Shown: positions 48,043 through 56,534, numbered from the stretch's first letter. The stretch: DNA of 58,570 bases from Chloroflexota bacterium (GCA_005880615.1 VBID01000126.1:1-58570), one strand, 5' to 3'. Made by a program: numbers and translations. The notes: generated from the letters alone by a model not told the origin.

Positions 48043-49022
48043 GCCGGTCGCGGTTCGGTGCCGGTGAGCAGCCCGCGCGCGATCTCGCGGTCGCTCATTG
48101 TGACCACCTGCACTTCCTGGCTGATCCGGCGGATCAGTCCCGAGAGCACCTGGCCGGGACCGATTTCGAGGAACGCGGTACTGCCGCGCTTGATCATCTC
48201 CAACACGGACGCCGACCATTGGACGGGGAGCAAGATGTGATCGGCCAGCTCCCGGCGGATCTCGTCGGCCGTGGTGAGCACCTGGCCCGTGATATTGGCG
48301 ACCACCGGGATGCGCGGCTGGCGCAGTGGCAGGCGCGCCACCAGGTCGGCAAACTGGGCGGCGGCCCGGGCCATCAAAGGGGAATGCGAGGCAATGCTGA
48401 TCGGCAGGCGCACCACCCGGGTGGCGCCCCGCTGGCGAGCCAGCTCCGTGGCGCGATCCAGAGCGGCGGATTCGCCCGAAAGGACGAGCTGTCCCGGCGA
48501 GTTCGCATTGGCCAGGCTGATGATCCCGACAGCTCCCGATTCGGCCACGATCTCTTCGACGACCGGCCGCTGCAGGCCCAGCACTGCCAGCATGCCGCCC
48601 GGTCGGTCTTCGCCGTTGGCCTTCATCAACCGGCCGCGTTCGCGAACCAGTTTCAGCGCGGTCTCGAAATCGATGACGTCGGCCGCGACCAGGGCCGTGA
48701 ATTCGCCCAGGCTATGACCGGCCACGTAGCGGGGCGCCACAGTCTGGCCGGTCGCCCGCCAGCGTTCCTTCAGCGCAGCCAGGCACGCCACGCTCACCGT
48801 GAGAATGGCCGGCTGGGCGTTGACCGTATCGTTGAGGTCCTGTTCTGGGCCTTCGAAACAGAGCCGGGTGAGGGGCATGCCCAGGATCTGGTCGGCCTGC
48901 CGGAAGACCTGGCGGGCGGCCGCCGAGCTGTCGTGGAGGGTCTTTCCCATGCCGACATACTGGGACCCCTGTCCCGGAAAGACGAACGCCACCGGTCGGA
49001 TGCCAAAAGTGGCGTTCAGCAT
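48039..49022 (-). CDS. fabD: malonyl-CoA:ACP transacylase
   Basis: 327 residues. FVFPGQGSQYVGMG at the N-terminus, nucleophile in VAGHSLGEFTALV, and the histidine of ISIASHSPLM. It charges ACP with malonate. It lies 15 nt after acpP and is coupled to fabF. Confidence 0.95.
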   Translation of the reverse strand: MLNATFGIRPVAFVFPGQGSQYVGMGKTLHDSSAAARQVFRQADQILGMPLTRLCFEGPEQDLNDTVNAQPAILTVSVACLAALKERWRATGQTVAPRYVAGHSLGEFTALVAADVIDFETALKLVRERGRLMKANGEDRPGGMLAVLGLQRPVVEEIVAESGAVGIISLANANSPGQLVLSGESAALDRATELARQRGATRVVRLPISIASHSPLMARAAAQFADLVARLPLRQPRIPVVANITGQVLTTADEIRRELADHILLPVQWSASVLEMIKRGSTAFLEIGPGQVLSGLIRRISQEVQVVTMSDREIARGLLTGTEPRPA

Positions 49023-49037
49023 GAGTGGCGCCGCCGG

Positions 49038-49283
49038 CTAGGCGACTCCCACCTTCCCCTTGACGTAGTTCCAGGCTTCGCCGACGGTGGTCAGCTTGGT
49101 CGCTTCGTCGTCGGAGATCTCCATGCCGTACTCTTCCTCGAAGGCCATGATCAGCTCGACCAGATCGAGCGAGTCGGCACCCAGGTCGTCCGTGAACTTG
49201 GCTTCGGGAGTGACTTTGTCCACCTCAACGCCCAGTTGCTCAGCTATGATGCCGCGAAACTTCTCGAAATTCACCTCAGCCAT
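49038..49283 (-). CDS. acpP: acyl carrier protein
   Basis: 81 residues, acidic, with the phosphopantetheine serine in [23 protein letters not shown] precedes the ATG. First gene of the minus-strand fab operon. A poorly defined TATTGT at about 49363-49358 may be its -10. Confidence 0.97.
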   Translation of the reverse strand: MAEVNFEKFRGIIAEQLGVEVDKVTPEAKFTDDLGADSLDLVELIMAFEEEYGMEISDDEATKLTTVGEAWNYVKGKVGVA

Positions 49284-49457
49284 CCCATCCTCCCTGGCGG
49301 GGTTTTGCGTCCGTCGAGTTCCAGGTCACGCCCGGCGCGAACCCGAATTCGGCATATACAATAGCCGACTCCCCGCCTTTAGGCAGCCGCCTTCTGAAAA
49401 CCATAGTCCCGACGGCCACCAATAGTTACGACCGTAACCGGTGCGGAAATGCCGCCA

Positions 49458-49463
49458 TATAAT
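49458..49463 (+). promoter_or_regulatory. -10 box for leaderless FabH-like gene
   Basis: TATAAT ends 5 nt before GTG 49469; no room for a Shine-Dalgarno. Confidence 0.6.
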
Positions 49464-49468
49464 GCAGC

Positions 49469-50392
49469 GTGTCCTCAGTCTTGCCGGCCAGGGCTGGCGC
49501 CCGGGCCGGGACGGTGACCCTCAGCGCCATCGCCGGAATTGGCGTCTACGTTCCCCCGGCAGCGGTCGCCAGCGCTCCCCAACTGACCGGCACGGCGGTG
49601 CTCGGGGTGTCCGACCGCGTCCAGGGGCGCCAGGGCGAGAGCACCCCTTCCCTGGCGGCCGAAGCGGCGCGGCGGGCCATGCGGTCGGCGGGCGTCCGAT
49701 CCGACGAGATCGACCTGGTGGTGGTGAGCACCACCTCACCGGATGTCCTCTGGCCGAGCACGGCGTGCCTGGTCCAGACCGAGCTGGGCCTGCCCATGGT
49801 GGGCAGCTTCGACCTCTATGCTGCGGAGGCGGGCGTCCTGATGGCCCTCGGCGTCGCCGACCAGTATGTGCGCAGCGGGAGCCGAGGGGCCCTCGTCATC
49901 GGCGCGGAGACGGATAAGCAACTGGTCGAGCCGGCCGGGCCGCCTCGGGCCCACGGCCGGGCCGCATCCGCGGTGCTCCTGCGTCCGGCCGGGGATGGCG
50001 GGCTCCTCTCGTGCGTGCTCGGCGGGGCCGCGGCGAGCGATGGCGCGTCACGCGACCGCGCCCTCTTGCAGGGCCTCTCCGCGGCGGTTGATCAAGCCCT
50101 GCAGGTAGCGGCCGTGCCGCTGTCCGCCATCGGTCTCGTCATCGCCGAGCAAACGGCTCCCGAGGTGATGCGGGTCTGGGCGCGCAGCCGGCAGGTGCCG
50201 CCGGACCGCCTGCTGCTCGACCCGGAGCGGTACCAGGGAGCATTTGCCGCGGCGCCGTTTGTGGCGTTGTACGACGCGGTGGCTGGCGGCCGGCTGCGGC
50301 CGGGGATGCTGGCACTGCTCCTCTCCTGTGGGCAGGGTCCGGCCTGGGGTGTCGCCTGCCTGCGATGGGGGAAGCTGGCGATGGCGGCATGA
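49469..50392 (+). CDS. FabH-like protein lacking the catalytic triad
   Basis: 307 residues with the KAS III fold pattern: IAGIGVYVPPAAV start, DLVVVSTTSPDVLWPSTACLVQ and FDLYAAEAGVLMALGVADQY. The canonical active-site AACSG reads AAEAG (Glu 120 in place of Cys). The His motif (PHQAN) reads AEQTA and the GNTSA motif reads QGAFA, so Cys, His and Asn are all lost. It cannot perform normal condensation. It is coupled by ATGA to an intact FabF and may be a structural or regulatory partner like a chain-length factor. Neighbouring ACP and FabD are divergent. Confidence 0.82.
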   Translation: MSSVLPARAGARAGTVTLSAIAGIGVYVPPAAVASAPQLTGTAVLGVSDRVQGRQGESTPSLAAEAARRAMRSAGVRSDEIDLVVVSTTSPDVLWPSTACLVQTELGLPMVGSFDLYAAEAGVLMALGVADQYVRSGSRGALVIGAETDKQLVEPAGPPRAHGRAASAVLLRPAGDGGLLSCVLGGAAASDGASRDRALLQGLSAAVDQALQVAAVPLSAIGLVIAEQTAPEVMRVWARSRQVPPDRLLLDPERYQGAFAAAPFVALYDAVAGGRLRPGMLALLLSCGQGPAWGVACLRWGKLAMAA

Positions 50393-51636
50393 TCAACGGG
50401 GTTCGGGTGGTGGTCACCGGGACGGGCATGATCACGTCCCTCGGTCATACCACGCGGGATACCTGGGAAGGCCTGAAAGCCGGCCGGTCCGGGATCCGTC
50501 GAATCCAGGCGTTCGACTCGACCGGGTCGCCCAGCCAGGTGGCCAGCGAAGTGGTGGACTTCAAGCCGGAGCAGTACCTGGATCGCAAAGAGGCGCGCCG
50601 GATGAGTCGCTTCGTGCAGCTGGCCATGGTGGCCGCCCGGGAGGCGATGCAGGACTCGGGGCTGGTGATCACCGAGGCCAACCGCGACCAGGTGGGGGTG
50701 CTGGTCGGCACCGCGATCGGCGGCCTGGAGCAGATGGAAGAGGCCCACACCACGCTGCTGACGCGGGGCGCCTCGCGGGTCAGCCCCTTCACGGTGCCCA
50801 TGATGATCGGCGACATGGCCGCCGGGCAGATCTCGATCGCGATGGGCGCTCGGGGGCCGAACTTCAGTATCGCGTCGGCGTGCGCATCGGGCGCGCACGC
50901 CATCGGCGAGGCCTACGAGACCATCCGTCGGGGGGATGCGGTGGCGATGCTGGCGGGCGCCAGCGAATCGGCCATCACGCCCCTGGCGCTGGCCGCCTTT
51001 TGCGCGGTCCGGGCCGTCAGCACGGCCTCGGTGCCGCCCGACCAGGCCAGCCGCCCGTTCGACCGTAACCGCGACGGCTTTGTGATGGGCGAAGGGGCCG
51101 GCATCGTGGTGTTAGAGGAGCTCGAGGCCGCCCGGCGGCGAGGCGCTCGGATCCTTGCCGAGGTGATCGGGTACGCGGGGACCGCCGACGCCAGCCACAT
51201 CACCGCGCCCGATCCCGTGGGCGCCGGCGCCGCGGAAGCCATGCGGCGCGCCCTGGTCAAGGCGCACGTGACCCCGGCGGACGTGAGCTACATCAATGCC
51301 CATGGCACCGCCACCCAGCTGGGCGACGTGGCGGAGACCCTGGCCATCAAGGACGTCTTCCAGGAGGCCGCCTACCGAGTGCCGATCAGCTCGACGAAAT
51401 CGATGCTCGGCCACCTGCTGGGTGCCGCGGGTTCCGTGGAGGCGGTCATCTGCGTGAAAGCCATCCAGGAAGGGGTCGCGCCGCCGACCACCAACCTGGT
51501 CGATCCCGACCCACAGTGCGACCTCGACTACATACCGGAGGGAGCGCGCGAGCTGAACATCGACGTGGTGCTCTCCAATTCTTTCGGCTTCGGGGGTCAC
51601 AACGCGTCGCTGGTCCTGCGCCATTTCGCCGGCTAG
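50389..51636 (+). CDS. fabF: beta-ketoacyl-ACP synthase (third FabF), partner of FabH-like protein
   Basis: 415 residues from ATG 50389. Active Cys in IASACASGAHAIG, His motifs INAHGTATQLGD and STKSMLGHLLGAAGS, and the C-terminal FGFGGHN are intact. Its start overlaps the TGA of the degenerate FabH-like gene, so the two are made in equal amounts. Sequence features resemble the first FabF (VPMMIGDMAAGQ loop) more than a polyketide synthase. Confidence 0.93.
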   Translation: MINGVRVVVTGTGMITSLGHTTRDTWEGLKAGRSGIRRIQAFDSTGSPSQVASEVVDFKPEQYLDRKEARRMSRFVQLAMVAAREAMQDSGLVITEANRDQVGVLVGTAIGGLEQMEEAHTTLLTRGASRVSPFTVPMMIGDMAAGQISIAMGARGPNFSIASACASGAHAIGEAYETIRRGDAVAMLAGASESAITPLALAAFCAVRAVSTASVPPDQASRPFDRNRDGFVMGEGAGIVVLEELEAARRRGARILAEVIGYAGTADASHITAPDPVGAGAAEAMRRALVKAHVTPADVSYINAHGTATQLGDVAETLAIKDVFQEAAYRVPISSTKSMLGHLLGAAGSVEAVICVKAIQEGVAPPTTNLVDPDPQCDLDYIPEGARELNIDVVLSNSFGFGGHNASLVLRHFAG

Positions 51637-51750
51637 CTATTTCTTCTCCTCCCCCCTTGCGGGGGTTCGACTGCGCCAGGGAGGATGAACGTCTCCGCCT
51701 GCTTGCGTGCCCGCGGCAGCGTGGGTAGGGTGGGGGTCTCGTGAGTAGTT

Positions 51751-51799
51751 CACGGGCCCACCCGTGTGAATTGACAGCATCCCGATCCCGAAGTACAGT
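51751..51799 (+). promoter_or_regulatory. strong promoter of the MgtE-N/Nramp operon with upstream inverted repeat
   Basis: TTGACA (51771-51776), 17 nt, TACAGT (51794-51799) is the best vegetative-type promoter in the window. Just upstream, CACGGG-CCCA-CCCGTG (51751-51766) is a perfect 6-bp inverted repeat that may be an operator. The remaining gap to fabF (51637-51750) holds a CCCCC/GGGGG hairpin and nothing else I recognise. Confidence 0.7.
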
Positions 51800-51805
51800 C
51801 CGCGT

Positions 51806-51919
51806 ATGGTGCCTGGGCTGAAGCGATTTGGCGCGCCGCGCGCCGGCTGCCTCGGATGGCGAGGACGTTCAAAGAACCTTCCCGCGGGAAGGTTCTTCAG
51901 TTGTTGGGGACATCCGTGA
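51806..51919 (+). CDS. candidate 37-residue leader peptide of the metal operon
   Basis: ATG 51806 lies 6 nt after the TACAGT box and so would be at the 5' end of the mRNA. The frame runs 37 codons, rich in Gly, Arg and Pro (starts MVPGLKRFGAPRAG), and ends CWGHP with Pro directly before TGA. That TGA (51917-51919) overlaps GTG 51916 of the next gene as GTGA. A perfect 26-nt palindrome lies within its last third. Whether it is translated is unproven, but position and coupling suggest a regulatory upstream ORF. Confidence 0.45.
   Translation: MVPGLKRFGAPRAGCLGWRGRSKNLPAGRFFSCWGHP
51872..51897 (+). promoter_or_regulatory. perfect 26-nt palindrome in operon leader
   Basis: AAGAACCTTCCCG is followed at once by its exact inverse, giving a stem of up to 11-12 bp with a minimal loop. 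It begins 66 nt downstream of the leader ATG and ends 18 nt before GTG 51916. It could mask the ribosome site for the main gene or act as an attenuator stem; only a weak T-rich stretch follows. Confidence 0.7.
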
Positions 51920-53166
51920 TCTTCCTCAGCGACTTTCTGAACGCTGAGGTGGTCGACGTCAAGCAGCACCGCGTCGGTCGGGTGCAAGACCTGATCGTGC
52001 TGATGACGGACCCCTTCCCCAAGGTGACGGGGGTGATCCTCAAGGGAACGAAGGTGCGCAGCATCGACTGGCCCCTGGTGCGCAGCTGGGACAACAAGGA
52101 GCTCAGCCTGAAGGTGGAGGGCAGCCAGCTGCAGCCGCACCAGCGGCTGGAGGCAGAGCTGTGGCTCTCCCGCCAGGTCCTGGACAAGCAGATCGTGGAC
52201 ATGGATGGGCGCCGCGTCGTTCGGGTCAACGACCTGCAGCTCTCGCAGGTGGATGGCAATCTGCTGCTGGTCGGCGTAGACATTGGGGCCCGTGGGCTGA
52301 TGCGGCGGGTGGGGCTGGAAGGTCTCGGGCGCCGGGTGGCGGCCATCCTGGGTCTTGACTGGCCGCACAAGCTGATCTCCTGGGAAGCGGTTGACCCGGT
52401 CAAGAGTGACGTCAGCTCGGTCAAGTTGCGGATCGCGCATACCAAGCTAGCCGCGATGCACCCGGCGGACATCGCCGAGATCGTGCACGAGCTGAGTCCC
52501 GACGACCGGAGTGCCGTCTTCGCCGCCCTCGACGATGAGAAGGCGGCTGACACCCTGGAGGAGATCCAGGAGACGGGCATGCAGGCCTCCATCCTGGAGC
52601 GGCTCGACGTCGAGCGCGCCTCGGACATCCTGGAAGCGATGAAACCCGATGAGGCGGCCGACCTGCTGGCCGACATGCCCAAGGAACGGGCCCAGCTGCT
52701 GCTGCAGAAGATGGAAGAGGACGAAGCCGAGGACGTGGAGGAGCTGCTGGCCTATCGCGAGGACACGGCGGGCGGCCTCATGACCACCGGCTACGTGGCG
52801 GTCCTGCATACCCTGACCGCCGCCCAGGCCATCGACCGCTTGCGAGAGCTCGAACCCGATGCCGAGTCCGTCTACTACGTCTACGTCACCGATGAGGAGG
52901 AGCATCTGCTGGGCGTGCTCTCGCTGCGTGACCTGATCGTGGCCAAGCCGGACACGCGGATCCGAGACTTCATGATCGAGAAGGTGATGTCGGTGCCGGT
53001 TGATGCCAGCATCCGGGATGTGGGTGCGGTGATCGCCAAGTACAACCTGCTGGCGGTCCCGGTGGTGGACCAGCACAACCGGATCCAGGGCATCGTCACC
53101 GTGGACGACGTGATGGACCGCGTCCTGCCGCCGCGGGTGGCTGCCCGGAGGCGACGGATCTTCTGA
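51916..53166 (+). CDS. PRC-barrel / MgtE-N / CBS-pair protein
   Basis: 416 residues from GTG 51916 (MIFLSDFLNAEVVD fits the start of a PRC barrel); ATG 51856 would add 20 residues encoded by the palindrome. PRC-like modules occupy residues 1-170, the MgtE N-terminal helical domain 175-285 (MHPADIAEIVHELSPDD, EAADLLADMPKERA), and a CBS pair 300-400 (YVTDEEEHLLGVLSLRDLI, VDQHNRIQGIVTVDDV). There is no membrane part. In MgtE these domains sense Mg2+; here they are a stand-alone subunit placed one base before an Nramp transporter. Confidence 0.9.
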   Translation: MIFLSDFLNAEVVDVKQHRVGRVQDLIVLMTDPFPKVTGVILKGTKVRSIDWPLVRSWDNKELSLKVEGSQLQPHQRLEAELWLSRQVLDKQIVDMDGRRVVRVNDLQLSQVDGNLLLVGVDIGARGLMRRVGLEGLGRRVAAILGLDWPHKLISWEAVDPVKSDVSSVKLRIAHTKLAAMHPADIAEIVHELSPDDRSAVFAALDDEKAADTLEEIQETGMQASILERLDVERASDILEAMKPDEAADLLADMPKERAQLLLQKMEEDEAEDVEELLAYREDTAGGLMTTGYVAVLHTLTAAQAIDRLRELEPDAESVYYVYVTDEEEHLLGVLSLRDLIVAKPDTRIRDFMIEKVMSVPVDASIRDVGAVIAKYNLLAVPVVDQHNRIQGIVTVDDVMDRVLPPRVAARRRRIF

Positions 53167-54479
53167 TGGCGCGGCTCGGAAAGCTCGAGCAGCCGCTGCG
53201 CTTCGTGCGCAGCCGCCGGGGGAGGCTGCTCGTGCTGATCTCGGTGGTTGGGCCGGGTGTCATCACCGGCGTGACCGACGACGACGCCACCGGCGTCACC
53301 GGCTACGCCCTGGCCGGCTCGCAGTTCGGCTATGACCTGCTCTGGGTCCTGGTCGTCACGGCGATCTGCCTGTGGCCGATCATGGAAATGGTTGCCCGGA
53401 TGGGCGTGGTGACGGGGAAGGGGCTGTCCGACCTGATGCGGGAACGCTTCGGGGTGGCGCCCACCTTGTGGGCCATGCTCCTGCTCTTCATTGCCAACGC
53501 GGCTACCACCGTCGCCGAGTTCACTGGCATCGCGGCGGCCGCCCAGTTGCTCTTCCCGTTTGCGGGCGACACGGCGCGATATGTGGCGGTCCCGATCGCG
53601 GCCGTCCTGGTCTGGGTCCTCGTGCTGCGCGGCAACTTTCGGATCGTGGAGCGCGTCTTGCTCGTCCTGTCCCTCGTCTTCGTCGCCTACGCCATCTCGG
53701 CCTTTATGGCGCACCCGCCCTGGGGGCAGGTGATCCGGCAGACCTTCATCCCGACGTTCCATACCAACACCGGGTTCATCCTCATCTTCATCTCGGTCGT
53801 CGGCACGACCATCACGCCCTGGATGTCATTCTTCCAGCAGTCGAATGTAGCCGACAAGGGCCTCCATCCGGCCGACCTCACTTACGAGCGAGCGGACACG
53901 GCCATCGGCATCTTCATGACGCAGATCATCGCCTTCTTCATCATCGTGGCCTGCGGCGCGACCCTCTTCGCCCACCACATCGCGGTGAATCCCAGTGATC
54001 CCTCGGCCTTCAGCAAGATCGCCTTGTCCCTGGCGCCGCTGGCGGGCAAGTACGCCACCCTCCTCTTTGCCCTTGGCCTGATGAACGCATCCCTGATGGC
54101 GGCCTCGGTCCTGCCGCTCACGACGACCTACGCGATCACCGAGGCCTTTGGACTGGAGCGCGGGATCGACAAGTCGTTTCGCGAGGCGCCGGCCTTCCTC
54201 ACGATCTACACCAGTCTGATCGTGTTGGGGGCGGCCATCGCTATGTTTCCGGGCGCGCCGCTGGCGCTGATCACCAACCTGCCCAACATCGTCAATGGGC
54301 TCCTGCTCCCGCTGCTCCTGCCATTGCTGCTCCTGCTCGCCAACGACAGGCGGATCCTGGGGCGCTACGCCAATGGGTTGTTCACCAATGTGCTGTCGGG
54401 TGCGGTCTTTGTGTTCCTGACCGGGGTGACCGTCGTCTTCCTGGGCTCCATCTTCTTCCCGGGACTGTTTGGCAGTTAG
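53166..54479 (+). CDS. divergent Nramp-family divalent metal transporter
   Basis: 437 residues, about 11 membrane helices. The helix-1 metal motif, DPGN in MntH, is replaced by TDDDATGVTGYALAGSQFGY, and the helix-6 MPH motif by GTTITPWMSFFQQ. Both are hallmarks of a separate Nramp branch. The start ATG overlaps the upstream stop by one base (TGATG). Pairing with a Mg2+-sensing MgtE-N/CBS protein suggests Mg2+ or Mn2+ as substrate, regulated post-translationally. Confidence 0.88.
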   Translation: MARLGKLEQPLRFVRSRRGRLLVLISVVGPGVITGVTDDDATGVTGYALAGSQFGYDLLWVLVVTAICLWPIMEMVARMGVVTGKGLSDLMRERFGVAPTLWAMLLLFIANAATTVAEFTGIAAAAQLLFPFAGDTARYVAVPIAAVLVWVLVLRGNFRIVERVLLVLSLVFVAYAISAFMAHPPWGQVIRQTFIPTFHTNTGFILIFISVVGTTITPWMSFFQQSNVADKGLHPADLTYERADTAIGIFMTQIIAFFIIVACGATLFAHHIAVNPSDPSAFSKIALSLAPLAGKYATLLFALGLMNASLMAASVLPLTTTYAITEAFGLERGIDKSFREAPAFLTIYTSLIVLGAAIAMFPGAPLALITNLPNIVNGLLLPLLLPLLLLLANDRRILGRYANGLFTNVLSGAVFVFLTGVTVVFLGSIFFPGLFGS

Positions 54480-55015
54480 CCGCTGCCCTGGCCGAGCTGG
54501 CGCTCGGCTTCCCGCCGGAAGGTCGCCTCGGCCTCGTCGCTGAATAAGACGAAGCGGACCAGCTGGAGCGAGGTGCCCGTCTGCACGTGACTGACGACCT
54601 CCTCCAACATGAGGCGGGCGCAGTCCGCCAGCGGGAAGCTGGCGATGCCCGTGCCGATCGCGGGGAAGGCGATCGAGCGAAGGCTTTTCTCGGCAGCCAA
54701 CTCCAGGCTGCGGCGGGTCGATCCGCGCAGGTTGTCCGCCGTGGTCCGGCCGCCCAGGCGCATGCTGGCCGCGTGGATCACCCAGGCCGCCGGCAGCCGT
54801 CCGCCGTGCGTGATGGCGGCATCGCCGACCGCGATTGGGCCGTGGGCTGAGCATTCGCGCTGAATCTCGGCCCCGCCGCGGCCGGCGATCGCGCCGGCCA
54901 CCCCGCCCCCCAGGATCAGGTCGTTGTTGGCGGCGTTGACAATGGCATCGGTTGTCTCCTCGGTGAGGTCGCCCTCGACCACTTCGATGGTGGTGGCGCC
55001 GGCGCGCCAGCTCAG
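54476..55015 (-). CDS. macrodomain protein (ADP-ribose binding/hydrolase)
   Basis: The macrodomain has VVEGDLTEETTDAIVNAANNDLILGGGVAGAI and IAFPAIGTGIASFPLADCA, matching deacetylases of O-acetyl-ADP-ribose. The first ordinary start, GTG 54982, removes part of strand 1. Extending to CTG 55015, which overlaps the PfkB TGA as CTGA, gives SWRAGATTIEVVEGDL, a normal macrodomain N-terminus (179 residues). It is convergent with the Nramp gene, overlapping its stop. Confidence 0.88.
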   Translation of the reverse strand: MSWRAGATTIEVVEGDLTEETTDAIVNAANNDLILGGGVAGAIAGRGGAEIQRECSAHGPIAVGDAAITHGGRLPAAWVIHAASMRLGGRTTADNLRGSTRRSLELAAEKSLRSIAFPAIGTGIASFPLADCARLMLEEVVSHVQTGTSLQLVRFVLFSDEAEATFRREAERQLGQGSG

Positions 55016-55953
55016 CCGGCGGCCTCGGTAGCCATGGCCTCCAGGGTGGCCATCCGGGCCTCCACCGCCGCCCAGGTCAGGCCCGGCAGACCGGCCACGC
55101 TGAAGTGCTGGATGGTGAAGGAGGCCATCACCATGGCGTAGGCCAGGGCCGTACGCACCGTCGCCGGATCCTCGTGCTGGACCTGGGCCAGGTAGCCCAG
55201 GAATCCCCCCGCCACCGCATCGCCGGCGCCGGTGGGATCCGTCGGAGGGTCGACCGGCAGGGCCGGCAGGTGAATCGCCTCCTCGGCGCGGTAGAGGGTG
55301 GCGCCCCGGGGACCCTCCTTGAGAACCAGGCCGCGGAGCTTGTATCGGTGGCGCAACCGATCGGCCGCCGCCTCCACGCTGGTCGTCTCAGCCAGAGCCA
55401 TCGCTTCGGCCCCGTTGAGGAAGAGGTAGTCGAGCCGCTCCAGGACCGGCTCCAGGGCGGCGCGTTGTTCTCGGATGTAGAGGCGCATCGTGTCGCCGGC
55501 GACCAGCCATGGGTGCTCCAGCTGCTCCAGGACCTGGAGCTGGTAGCGGGGCTGCATGCTCCCCAGAAAGATGATGCGGGTGGCTCGCTGATCGGGGAGG
55601 AGGAGCGGGTCGAAATGGCGGTAGGCGCCCTGGTCCGACGTTTCGAAGGACGTGGTGCCGGTGGTGTAATCGTGAACGGCATTCCACCGGTAGGTGGGCT
55701 CGCTGGCCTCCGTGACCCCGCGGAGGTCGACGCCGGCCGACGGCATGGCCTTCCGGAATGTGGAGGCGAAGTCCGGTCCGACGGTAGCGATCACTTGTAC
55801 CGGCGCGAAGAGATGCGCCGCCAGGGTGAAGTAGGTGGCCGACCCGCCCAACCCGTCCTGGTTGGCGCCCATCGGCGTCCGAACATCATCGCGGGTAATG
55901 GTGCCGGCGACGAGGACCGGCCATGCGGCCGATGTCGTCCCCTCGGGCCTCAC
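55012..55953 (-). CDS. PfkB-family carbohydrate kinase
   Basis: 313 residues from GTG 55953; TACAAT at 55969-55964 is 10 nt upstream. LGGSATYFTLAAHLFA is a PfkB N-terminal motif and DPTGAGDAVAGGFLG carries the catalytic Asp and anion hole. The specific sugar or nucleoside is not evident. Coupled to the macrodomain gene, which hints at ribose or nucleoside salvage. Confidence 0.9.
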   Translation of the reverse strand: MRPEGTTSAAWPVLVAGTITRDDVRTPMGANQDGLGGSATYFTLAAHLFAPVQVIATVGPDFASTFRKAMPSAGVDLRGVTEASEPTYRWNAVHDYTTGTTSFETSDQGAYRHFDPLLLPDQRATRIIFLGSMQPRYQLQVLEQLEHPWLVAGDTMRLYIREQRAALEPVLERLDYLFLNGAEAMALAETTSVEAAADRLRHRYKLRGLVLKEGPRGATLYRAEEAIHLPALPVDPPTDPTGAGDAVAGGFLGYLAQVQHEDPATVRTALAYAMVMASFTIQHFSVAGLPGLTWAAVEARMATLEAMATEAAG

Positions 55954-55987
55954 AGCGGCCCCAATTGTACGGGGCCGGCGGCGACGG

Positions 55988-56440
55988 TTAGACGGCCAGC
56001 AGCTGCGGGTCGGGCCGGGCCAACTCCGCTTCGATCGACGCGATGAACCGGCGGACGGCATCCGGGTTGGTCAGCAGCCAGGCCCGATCGCCATGCGCGT
56101 CGTCGATCACCGCCATGGCCGTTTCGTCCCCCAGGACAGCCGAGAATGACAGGTCCCTCAGCCAGCCCAGGCCGGCGTCGCGGCGGTCGGCTTCTGGCGG
56201 CAGGGGAGTGGTCGGGGCGGTTGCCACCACGGCGCGCCGAGCAGCCCGGATCAGAGCAACTTCACGGTCCCAGTCCGCCCGCACGGCCACCGGGTCGGGG
56301 CGGCCGAGGTAGACGGTGTACCGGCCGGGGCGGCGGAGGGGCAGGCTCTCCACGATCCGGCGGAGGAGGGTGATGGACTCGCGATCCGTGACCTTTCGGG
56401 TCTCGGGATCCGCGCTGAGGGCGACTGGAATCCTCTCCAC
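55988..56440 (-). CDS. unknown soluble protein
   Basis: 150 residues from GTG 56440. TAGGGT at 56452-56447 lies 6 nt before the GTG, so the message is probably leaderless. The sequence is Arg/Ala-rich with a predicted alpha/beta pattern (ADWDREVALIRAARRAVV, then WLLTNPDAVRRFIASIEAEL). I recognise no domain. A palindrome-like site at 56472-56487 lies in its upstream region. Confidence 0.6.
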   Translation of the reverse strand: MERIPVALSADPETRKVTDRESITLLRRIVESLPLRRPGRYTVYLGRPDPVAVRADWDREVALIRAARRAVVATAPTTPLPPEADRRDAGLGWLRDLSFSAVLGDETAMAVIDDAHGDRAWLLTNPDAVRRFIASIEAELARPDPQLLAV

Positions 56441-56471
56441 GAACTCACCCTAGCACAAAATGCCCTCGAAT

Positions 56472-56487
56472 GCAAACATCTGTTCGC
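56472..56487. promoter_or_regulatory. imperfect LexA-like palindrome
   Basis: GCAAAC-ATCT-GTTCGC differs from the 37323 site mainly by one arm mismatch. It sits about 30 nt upstream of GTG 56440, in the -35 area of that gene. Confidence 0.3.
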
Positions 56488-56534
56488 TAAGCGAGGACAT
56501 AGCTACAGTCCTGGAGCTAGAAGGGCGCCAGCGG

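Noticed and set aside
51645-51690. tRNA-like segment with GGGGGTTCGACT
   Set aside because: The putative T-arm does not pair (GGGGG against GCGCC) and no anticodon or acceptor stem can be drawn.
51872-51897. Intrinsic terminator at the 26-nt palindrome
   Set aside because: The stem is strong, but the sequence after it (CAGTTGTTGGGG) is not a T-run, so simple termination is unlikely.
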